In this document: positions 1-4,521 of the stretch, piece after piece
Layout: every line of letters starts with the position of its first letter
Position numbering within the stretch: position 1 is the first letter of the stretch
From: an uncultured Anaerobutyricum sp.
GTDB taxonomy: Bacteria; Bacillota; Clostridia; Lachnospirales; Lachnospiraceae
DNA: 5,639 bases
Assembly: GCA_934317185.1 (NCBI GenBank)
Contig: CAKREJ010000106.1
Span: 1-5,639 of the forward strand
Direction: 5' to 3'
The notes under the pieces: generated by a model
Database searches by the model: none
The model's input: only the letters and a program-made list of their open reading frames with translations
Told to the model about the DNA's origin: nothing
Program-made: the position numbers and the translations under genes

Positions 1-947
1 TGTAAAAGGGTGTAGGACTGTATGATTCTTGAAAAAACTCTTTCTGTGTAAGAACGGTTAATCTGTTCTAAAGAAAGGTTGGTACTTATAATAGTAGACT
101 TTTTGTTGAGAATTCTTTCATTAATACATAAAAAAAGCTGGGAATTAATAAAAGAATTATTAAGTTCTGTGCCAAGATCATCAATGATGAGAAGGTCACA
201 ATGAAGGAAGGCGGGCAAAGTCTGTGCATTGTCTGTGCCACGGCGGAAAGTGTAATCTGCCAACTGGTCAAAAAACTGATAGGCAGTCAGATAAATAACA
301 CTTTTTCCTCTTGTTAAAAGCTCTCCTGCAATACAATTGGAAAGAAACGTCTTACCGACTCCGGCATTTCCGTAGATCAAAAGATTCTGTCCGGGATGAA
401 AATCAAAATTCTCAATAAAAGAGCGGCTTGCCGACAGAACATTTTCTATATTTTCACGGGGAGAAAGCTTCTCCTTTCCGGTTCTTTGCGAAGAGTAGTA
501 ATCTGTACGAAAGGTATAAAAGCTCTCGTTACTGACAGAATCTTCAATATTAGACTGGCTGTAAAGAAGCTGGCGAAGCTTCTGCTGGAAGCAGGAACAC
601 TTTTTGTCGCCGATATAGCCGGTATCCTTGCACTCCGGACAGTCATAGATCGGATCAAGATAATCGGCAGGAAAGTTATGGATTGCAAGTAAATTAATCT
701 TCTCCATAGAAAGATTATAAATAGTCTGCTGCAAAGCTTTCTTTGCATCGGCATCCGATATCTTTTTAAAAAGCATCTCTTTTGCCTTTGTTACTGAAAC
801 ATGAGCAATCTCCTCATCAATCTGACGGATTTCTGGAATCAGAGCATAAATACGCTCCTTACGCTCCTGTTCCGCCATATAATTACGACGGCGTGTTGCA
901 TCATATTCATTCATAATATCCTGATATTGTCTCGTAGAAATGCTCAT
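1..947 (-). CDS. dnaC: DnaC/DnaI-family replicative helicase loader (AAA+ ATPase), 3' end cut by window
   Basis: My translation from ATG at 947 gives 315 uninterrupted residues before the window edge; the missing C-terminus is probably short, since the sequence already reaches the SRII-QSYTLL stretch found near the end of this family. Visible parts: a charged helical N-terminus; a cysteine cluster CPEC at 103-106 followed by CSC at 117-119, matching the zinc-binding N-domain of DnaI-type loaders; Walker A GNAGVGKT at 193-200; Walker B LLIIDD ending at D256-D257; sensor-1-like STN with N290; and arginines R303 and R307 in the ERVFSR box where the arginine finger lies. The family loads the hexameric replicative helicase onto DNA at origins and restarted forks. 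The start is set by AGGAGG at 953-958, which is fused to the dnaD stop codon; the ATG lies 2 bases beyond that stop. The symbol follows the DnaC family name; in Bacillus the equivalent is dnaI, and dnaC there means the helicase. IstB-type transposon helpers share this fold, but the cysteine domain and the dnaD partner favour the chromosomal loader. Confidence 0.92.
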   Translation of the reverse strand, partial: MSISTRQYQDIMNEYDATRRRNYMAEQERKERIYALIPEIRQIDEEIAHVSVTKAKEMLFKKISDADAKKALQQTIYNLSMEKINLLAIHNFPADYLDPIYDCPECKDTGYIGDKKCSCFQQKLRQLLYSQSNIEDSVSNESFYTFRTDYYSSQRTGKEKLSPRENIENVLSASRSFIENFDFHPGQNLLIYGNAGVGKTFLSNCIAGELLTRGKSVIYLTAYQFFDQLADYTFRRGTDNAQTLPAFLHCDLLIIDDLGTELNNSFINSQLFLCINERILNKKSTIISTNLSLEQINRSYTERVFSRIIQSYTLL

Positions 948-949
948 AT

Positions 950-2077
950 TTACCTCCTGGTCTTATCAAGAAGACGAGCTTCTAAGTCACCATAATCATA
1001 GGTTCTTTGCTCAAAATTATGGAACTGATTTGAGGATGGATTTTTTTTTGCAGCGTTAGTGGAAGTACCCTTTCCGGACTGCCCCTGTGCATAGCCGGCA
1101 GAAGTACCTGAAACAGCCTGAGCAGATTTAGCGGCGGAACGATGTTTATCATCAAGATGCTTAATATCGGCAGTGTTTCGAACCCCAAGACGCTTCCAGT
1201 CCTCAAGAATCTTATTCGCATAAGGAAAACTTGCCTGATGTATTGCCAGAAGAGTCCGGCTGCAGGCCTCAATAATAATATCTGTACCAAGACCAAGAGA
1301 ATTCCACCGTTTTATGTAGTCAAGCTCCGCAGAACCCGGATCTCGGTTTGAAATGCCAAATGCCTTCATAATAGGGAAAACATTCTGAGCATACATAGTG
1401 CTCTGTTCCTTTGCCTCCTGCACGGAAGTAATTCCCTGCTGATACCAGTTAATGGCGACACTTTCGATGTAACGGACACTCTTCTTTCCACGGGTAACAC
1501 AGTATTCAATCAAATATTCCATTAAATCCGAAGAAAAACGAAGCTGGTCTTTGATATAGCAAAAACTGTTCAGTTCAGTTGTGGAAAATGGTCTTCCAAT
1601 ATAAGTTTCTGCCATATAGATAGTCCGTTCAAGATCCGTATCCTTCATAGAACTCTCTACTTCCGTAGGACTAAGAGAAGTCTTTTCCGGTACAACAGTG
1701 ACTGTCGGTGAAGCGGTAGCTATAGTACCTGCCCCGGAAACCTTATCAGTGTCAGACGGAGAAACCGGTGCATCTTTCGTCTGTTCGGTAACCGAAACTT
1801 CCTTTTTGGCAGCAGCCGAAGAAACTTGCCCGATTTGTAAAACACCAGCCTTTTCCCAATAGGAAAGAGCACGTAAAACATCCTTCCGTGTCAGTTCCAG
1901 ATGGTCAGCAAGATGGTCTACATCAATCGGCAGTCCCATACCCTGCAAACGAAGAATCAAAAGATAAATCTTAACATATTCTCCATCCGCCTTTATCATA
2001 TACTCATCAATAAATTTGTTTGGCAGAACAGTAACTTCATTCTGAACATTGTAAAGTAAAGTAATCTTATCGCTCAT
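950..2077 (-). CDS. dnaD: DnaD-domain primosomal replication protein
   Basis: 375 residues from ATG 2077 (MSDKITLLYN). An in-frame ATG 21 bases upstream (2098) lacks a ribosome binding site, whereas 2077 is preceded by AAGGGG with a 4-base spacer, so I chose 2077. Domains: an N-terminal winged-helix-like region at about 10-85 (DDBH1 type); a low-complexity Ser/Thr/Ala/Val linker at about 86-145; and two DDBH2-like helical domains, each ending in the family signature, at 203-216 (YIESVAINWYQQGI) and 286-299 (YANKILEDWKRLGV), both with the Y-x7-W pattern. A Gly/Ser/Ala-rich tail follows (about 313-350), then a C-terminal FHNFEQRTYDYGDLEARLL peptide seen in many clostridial DnaD-like proteins. 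In Firmicutes, DnaD/DnaB-type proteins bind DNA, act after DnaA at the origin and in restart, and recruit the loader-helicase complex. That the loader is the next gene fits this role. Whether it corresponds to Bacillus DnaD or DnaB cannot be decided, because clostridia commonly have one merged form. Confidence 0.92.
   Translation of the reverse strand: MSDKITLLYNVQNEVTVLPNKFIDEYMIKADGEYVKIYLLILRLQGMGLPIDVDHLADHLELTRKDVLRALSYWEKAGVLQIGQVSSAAAKKEVSVTEQTKDAPVSPSDTDKVSGAGTIATASPTVTVVPEKTSLSPTEVESSMKDTDLERTIYMAETYIGRPFSTTELNSFCYIKDQLRFSSDLMEYLIEYCVTRGKKSVRYIESVAINWYQQGITSVQEAKEQSTMYAQNVFPIMKAFGISNRDPGSAELDYIKRWNSLGLGTDIIIEACSRTLLAIHQASFPYANKILEDWKRLGVRNTADIKHLDDKHRSAAKSAQAVSGTSAGYAQGQSGKGTSTNAAKKNPSSNQFHNFEQRTYDYGDLEARLLDKTRR
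953..958 (-). promoter_or_regulatory. Ribosome binding site of the helicase loader, inside the dnaD 3' end
   Basis: The minus strand reads AGGAGG, then TAA (dnaD stop), then AT, then ATG. The last two arginine codons of DnaD (AGG AGG) are therefore the Shine-Dalgarno of the next gene. This fixes the loader start at 947 and implies translational coupling of the two genes. Confidence 0.85.
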
Positions 2078-2081
2078 TATA

Positions 2082-2087
2082 CCCCTT
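2082..2087 (-). promoter_or_regulatory. Ribosome binding site deciding the dnaD start
   Basis: The minus strand reads AAGGGG, then TATA, then ATG at 2077. No purine-rich site precedes the alternative ATG at 2098. The spacer is slightly short (4 bases), but this is the only candidate. Confidence 0.7.
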
Positions 2088-2141
2088 ATTTCTATCATCT
2101 GTAATTTGTTGGTTGTTGTCTGATGTTTCTTCTAATTTCGT

Positions 2142-2155
2142 AATATAGAATAGCA
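2142..2155 (-). promoter_or_regulatory. Candidate -10 region of the dnaD-dnaC operon
   Basis: On the minus strand, TGC precedes TATTCT (2155 down to 2147), an extended -10 pattern, and TATATT (2147 to 2142) overlaps it as an alternative. No convincing -35 hexamer lies at 16-18 bases; a nine-T tract (complement of 2164-2172) occupies the spacer and could act as an UP-like or bent element. Transcription from here would give a leader of roughly 60-70 bases. The nearest DnaA boxes (from 2186) lie just upstream, where bound DnaA could activate or block this promoter. Confidence 0.35.
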
Positions 2156-2252
2156 CACCCTTAAAAAAAAATACAGTTTTGAATCTGGGGATAATGTGGA
2201 TAGAAGTGGGGATAACTTCTGTATAAAACCTTAACAGAGAATGGGGATAGTT

Positions 2253-2275
2253 TTGTGGATAATGTGGATAACTTT
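2253..2275 (+). repeat. 23-bp direct repeat, copy 1 (two abutting DnaA boxes plus flanks)
   Basis: A leading T, two perfect TGTGGATAA units in tandem, then CTTT. The same 23 bases recur at 2444-2466, 191 bp away. The conserved flanking CTTT extends beyond the box itself and suggests duplication or selection on the whole pair. Confidence 0.85.
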
Positions 2276-2370
2276 GTGGATAGGTGGGTAAAACCCGATA
2301 TTTTGGGGAGAAAACTGGTCCAAAAGGGTGATAAGTTCCAAGATATAGGTGTGAACTCATGGAAATACAA

Positions 2371-2412
2371 TGTGGACAAAATGTAAATAACATGTAAACA
2401 ACTTGGGGAGAA
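2371..2412 (+). repeat. Four degenerate DnaA-like boxes at exact 11-bp period
   Basis: TGTGGACAA at 2371, TGTAAATAA at 2382, TGTAAACAA at 2393 and TGGGGAGAA at 2404 start exactly 11 bases apart, about one helical turn, so all would face the same side of the helix. Only the first is within one mismatch of the consensus; the others are weak and would need cooperative binding. The regular spacing is seen directly; DnaA binding to them is inferred. Confidence 0.5.
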
Positions 2413-2443
2413 CCTTAAAAACCCCGAAAAAAGTTTTTTAAAA

Positions 2444-2466
2444 TTGTGGATAATGTGGATAACTTT
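2444..2466 (+). repeat. 23-bp direct repeat, copy 2 (two abutting DnaA boxes plus flanks)
   Basis: Identical to 2253-2275. It lies directly beside an AT-only stretch broken by a single G (2426-2445), which could serve as an easily melted element if this is an origin. Confidence 0.85.
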
Positions 2467-2576
2467 TTGGGAGCTGAGTGTGGTTATTGGAGCAAAATCG
2501 GTAGAAATTTGACGGTATATCAGATGTGAGATGATTCCCACCTCTGTAGGTGGCGAGCAATAAAGCGTTAAAAACC

Positions 2577-2671
2577 AGAAAAATAAAAACACCATACTCT
2601 CTGTTTTGTGACCTTGTAGCAAAGATTTAACCTGTTGCGACTAAAGGCACAAAAAGGGAGTATGGTGTTTT
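2577..2671 (-). terminator. Rho-independent terminator of murC with an unusually long hairpin
   Basis: The outer stem is a perfect 14-bp inverted repeat, 2586-2599 (AAAACACCATACTC) with 2658-2671 (GAGTATGGTGTTTT). Pairing continues inward: 2600-2602 with 2655-2657, 2604-2610 with 2648-2654 after a bulged G, 2612-2615 with 2644-2647, and 2616-2622 with 2635-2641 with one mismatch, leaving a loop at about 2623-2634. On the minus strand the stem begins 15 bases after the murC stop and runs into TTTTATTTTT (2589 down to 2579), a good U tract. On the plus strand the following bases are less T-rich, so it serves murC. It should insulate dnaD from murC read-through. A stem of about 34 pairs is much longer than usual for a terminator. 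Confidence 0.8.
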
Positions 2672-2686
2672 GGTGTTGCATATTTT

Positions 2687-4066
2687 TTAATTCTTTAGAA
2701 GTTCTTCTCCGATTTCTACGACATTTCCGGCACCCATCGTAATCAGGAGGTCATGTCCTTTTACATGAGATTTTACGAAGTCTTCGATTTCTGCAAAGCT
2801 TGGGAAATAATGTACGTCCTGTCCATCCTCCTGTAAAAGCTTCATGACATCCTTAGAAGAAACTTCTCCGGTATCTACTTCTCTTGCAGCGTAAATATCA
2901 GCTAAAATCACATGGTCAGCCTGCTCTAAAGCCTTTGCAAACTCAGGAAGAAATGCCTTCGTACGAGTGTATGTATGAGGCTGGAAGATAACCCAGAGCT
3001 CATCATGTGGATAATCCTTTGCTGCGGATAAAGTAGCACGGATTTCTGTTGGATGATGTGCGTAATCATCAATGACAGTTACATCACCAAGAGAACCCTT
3101 GTATTCAAAACGACGATGTGTTCCACCAAAGGACAAAAGACCTTTGCGGATGGTATCTAAAGGAAGACCGATCGCTTCTGTACATGCAATGGCAGCTAAA
3201 GAGTTCATAACATTGTGGCGGCCTTTTACTTTTAAGGCGATACGTCCCTTTTCCTGTCCGTGTGCAACAAGATTATAGGAAGCATTTCCCTCTTTATCAA
3301 ATGTAATATCTGTTGCAGTGTAATCATTGTCCGGATTCAATCCAAAAGTAACATGCTTTTGCTCAAGACCATTTAAGATAAAGTCTGTGTGATCCATGTC
3401 GCCGTTGATGATGATCAGACCATCTTTTGCAGTCTGGGAAGCAAATTTATGGAAGGAATGCTTAATATCTTCAATATCCTTAAAGAAATCCATATGGTCC
3501 TCTTCTACATTTAAGATAATAGAATATAATGGATAAAATTCAAGGAAACTGTTTGTGTATTCACATGCTTCCGTAAGGAACAAGTCAGAATGTCCGACAC
3601 GGATATTTCCTCCAATACGGTCTAACATACCACCGACGCTGACAGTAGGGTCGGTGTCTGCCTGAAGAAGAATATGAGTGAGCATAGAAGTTGTTGTTGT
3701 CTTTCCGTGTGTTCCGGCAACAGCGATAGACTTCGCAAAGTTAGCCATAATCTGCCCGAGAAGAGCTGCACGGCTCATCATAGGGATTCCCTTATTCTTT
3801 GCAGCAGCAAATTCTTCGTTAGATTCGTGGATGGCAGCGGTATAGACAACAAGATCAATGTCGTCAGTAATGTTTGCTGCTTTTTGTCCGATAACAACCT
3901 TTGCACCGGTTTCTTCAAGGTGCTTTGTCATATCGGAAGCCTGCATATCAGAACCGGTAATTGTGAAATGTCTGTTTAATAAAATCTCAGCAAGACCGCT
4001 CATGCTGATACCACCGATGCCGATAAAATGAACATGAATCGGCTTTTGAAAATCAATTGTATACAT
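2687..4066 (-). CDS. murC: UDP-N-acetylmuramate--L-alanine ligase
   Basis: 459 residues, normal family length. MurC is the cytoplasmic ATP-dependent ligase that adds L-alanine to UDP-MurNAc, the first peptide step of peptidoglycan precursor synthesis. Visible motifs: nucleotide-sugar-binding IGIGGISMSGLA at about 15-26; ATP-binding P-loop GTHGKTTTT at 118-126; EACEY at 166-170; NVEEDHMDFF at 186-195; GRHNVMNSLAA at 282-292; RRFEYKG at 318-324; DDYAHHPTEI at 333-342; FQPHTYTRT at 361-369; TMGAGNV at 443-449. The GIGGIGMSG-like start and the DDYAHHPTEI segment separate it from MurD, MurE and MurF. Start 4066 is chosen because GGAGG precedes it by 5 bases and MYTIDFQKPIHVHFIGIGG matches the family N-terminus. 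The frame stays open a further 59 codons to ATG 4243 and encodes a hydrophobic stretch, but that ATG has no ribosome binding site. No other cell-wall gene adjoins it here; it seems to be transcribed alone, ending at the hairpin downstream. Confidence 0.97.
   Translation of the reverse strand: MYTIDFQKPIHVHFIGIGGISMSGLAEILLNRHFTITGSDMQASDMTKHLEETGAKVVIGQKAANITDDIDLVVYTAAIHESNEEFAAAKNKGIPMMSRAALLGQIMANFAKSIAVAGTHGKTTTTSMLTHILLQADTDPTVSVGGMLDRIGGNIRVGHSDLFLTEACEYTNSFLEFYPLYSIILNVEEDHMDFFKDIEDIKHSFHKFASQTAKDGLIIINGDMDHTDFILNGLEQKHVTFGLNPDNDYTATDITFDKEGNASYNLVAHGQEKGRIALKVKGRHNVMNSLAAIACTEAIGLPLDTIRKGLLSFGGTHRRFEYKGSLGDVTVIDDYAHHPTEIRATLSAAKDYPHDELWVIFQPHTYTRTKAFLPEFAKALEQADHVILADIYAAREVDTGEVSSKDVMKLLQEDGQDVHYFPSFAEIEDFVKSHVKGHDLLITMGAGNVVEIGEELLKN
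3006..3014 (-). other. Isolated perfect DnaA box inside murC
   Basis: TGTGGATAA occurs once within murC, in the same orientation as the cluster, across codons Tyr352-Pro353-His354. It lies 543 bp beyond the last box of the array. It may be a coincidence of the coding sequence. Confidence 0.4.
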
Positions 4067-4070
4067 ATTT

Positions 4071-4076
4071 ACCTCC
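4071..4076 (-). promoter_or_regulatory. Ribosome binding site deciding the murC start
   Basis: The minus strand reads GGAGGT, then AAAT, then ATG at 4066. The GGAGGTAAATATG context is identical to that in front of the helicase loader at 947. It supports 4066 over the upstream in-frame ATG at 4243. Confidence 0.85.
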
Positions 4077-4098
4077 AGTGCCACAAAATGTACATCAG

Positions 4099-4122
4099 AA
4101 AATCCGGTAAAAAATCCGGTAA
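4099..4122 (-). repeat. Two tandem 12-bp repeats in the murC leader
   Basis: AAAATCCGGTAA occurs twice head to tail (4099-4110 and 4111-4122), 33 bases upstream of the murC start codon. On the mRNA strand it reads TTACCGGATTTT twice. It could be an operator or a leader RNA element, or chance slippage in AT-rich DNA; no known regulator site is recognised. Confidence 0.55.
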
Positions 4123-4257
4123 AATGGTATATAGAATCCCGTGAGTACATATAATTAAATATGGCGAAAAAAATCAATATAATTAGTAAAAAGTCGTTTA
4201 TAGTATATCGCACAGATAAACGAGATTCAAGAAAGAATTCCATTACAAAATTACGAT

Positions 4258-4263
4258 ATTATA
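4258..4263 (-). promoter_or_regulatory. Candidate -10 hexamer for murC
   Basis: A perfect TATAAT on the minus strand. The 16-18 base positions upstream carry no good -35 and there is no TG extension, so the call is weak. If used, the transcript would start near 4251 and leave a leader of about 185 bases before the murC ATG, containing the 12-bp repeats. A second weak option is TTGATT (-35) 18 bases from TATATG, nearer to the gene at about 4146-4175. Confidence 0.3.
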
Positions 4264-4373
4264 TTGCAATGGAGGTTAAAAGTTATCGGCACATGAGAGA
4301 ATAATGGGAAAAGTGCCAAAAACGGCGGTGAATAGGGCATTTTATAGTATAAACCCCTATTGTTTTCGTGGGA

Positions 4374-4394
4374 TTTTTACATTAAGTGTAAAAA
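4374..4394. repeat. 8-bp inverted repeat upstream of glgC
   Basis: TTTTTACA (4374-4381) and TGTAAAAA (4387-4394) are perfect complements around the 5-base centre TTAAG. It lies 69 bp upstream of the glgC -35 region. No T-run follows on either strand, so it is more like a dyad operator than a terminator. AT-rich dyads arise easily by chance in such DNA. Confidence 0.5.
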
Positions 4395-4463
4395 ATGTCC
4401 AAAAAAATAATACAAATTAGATAAAAAAATAAAAAATATATTTTATATTTTGTGCTAAACTAC

Positions 4464-4492
4464 TTTCCATTTGGGAATTTCAGTGCTATAAT
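4464..4492 (+). promoter_or_regulatory. glgC promoter with extended -10
   Basis: TTTCCA at 4464-4469 (four of six matches to TTGACA), a 17-base spacer, and perfect TATAAT at 4487-4492 preceded by TGC, which makes TGnTATAAT, an extended -10 for the housekeeping sigma factor. The predicted start near 4499 gives a short leader of about 20-25 bases, leaving no room for a riboswitch or attenuator downstream; regulation should act on initiation. Confidence 0.8.
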
Positions 4493-4507
4493 AAGTATTA
4501 TGTGACA

Positions 4508-4514
4508 AAGGGGT
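4508..4514 (+). promoter_or_regulatory. Ribosome binding site of glgC
   Basis: AAGGGGT at 4508-4514, with 8 bases between the G run and ATG 4522. It fixes the start in agreement with the family N-terminus [14 protein letters not shown]. Confidence 0.75.
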
Positions 4515-4521
4515 GATTATT

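Larger units (their letters stand above)
2186..2462 (-). promoter_or_regulatory. DnaA-box cluster: 9 strong boxes in one orientation
   Basis: Plus-strand TGTGGATAA is the reverse complement of the DnaA box TTATCCACA. Perfect copies: 2254-2262, 2263-2271, 2445-2453, 2454-2462. One-mismatch copies: 2186-2194 and 2207-2215 (TGGGGATAA), 2195-2203 and 2275-2283 (TGTGGATAG), 2371-2379 (TGTGGACAA). Two-mismatch copies: 2242-2250, 2304-2312, 2382-2390, 2404-2412. All point the same way; I found no perfect box in the opposite orientation. Start-to-start spacings alternate 9 and 12 (2186, 2195, 2207; 2242, 2254, 2263, 2275) and 9 (2445, 2454). Such ordered same-strand arrays are what DnaA fills cooperatively. 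The place, immediately upstream of dnaD-dnaC, suggests DnaA control of helicase-loader supply, a titration site, or an origin. The box identity is clear; the function is inferred. Confidence 0.85.
2078..2686. other. 609-bp gene-free region between murC and dnaD
   Basis: It holds the murC terminator hairpin at the right, the DnaA-box array in the centre and the dnaD leader at the left. The stretch 2467-2576 between array and terminator shows only a 6-bp hairpin (CCACCT/AGGTGG, 2538-2553) with no T-run. The long open frames on the minus strand here are translations of the DnaA-box repeats and are not counted as genes. Confidence 0.75.
4067..4521. other. Divergent murC-glgC intergenic region (455 bp)
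   Basis: An AT-rich spacer between diverging genes. It holds the murC ribosome binding site and leader repeats at the left end, weak murC promoter candidates in the middle, an inverted repeat (4374-4394), and the glgC promoter and ribosome binding site at the right end. Between about 4265 and 4370 I see nothing specific beyond a weak GGCAC/GTGCC dyad (4288-4292 with 4313-4317). No convincing gene on either strand. Confidence 0.7.

Noticed and set aside
396..692. 98-codon plus-strand frame opposite the helicase loader
   Set aside because: It is the antisense shadow of the loader gene, whose Walker motifs and cysteine cluster are clear on the minus strand.
1..947. IstB-type insertion-sequence ATPase
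   Set aside because: It shares the AAA+ core, but there is no transposase partner or terminal repeat, and the cysteine-containing N-domain and dnaD operon fit the chromosomal helicase loader.
2186..2462. CRISPR array or plasmid-type iterons
   Set aside because: The repeated unit is 9 bp and matches the DnaA box, with no spacers of constant length and no rep or cas gene nearby.
2538..2553. 6-bp hairpin CCACCT-CTGT-AGGTGG
   Set aside because: No T-run follows on either strand, and the stronger murC terminator lies just before it in the direction of transcription; too short to claim a function.
2161..2622. Open frame of 153 codons and an overlapping one of 108 codons on the minus strand in the array region
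   Set aside because: Their sequences are repeats of YPQ/YPH or LSTK-like units produced by translating TTATCCACA boxes, whose 9-bp and 12-bp spacing keeps the frame open. No ribosome binding site and no resemblance to a protein family.
3674..3979. 101-codon plus-strand frame opposite murC
   Set aside because: Antisense shadow of conserved MurC sequence, with no ribosome binding site.
4276..4311. Tiny plus-strand frames and a TATAGTATAAA stretch in the divergent region
   Set aside because: No ribosome binding site and no spaced -35; AT-rich DNA of this kind gives such patterns by chance.
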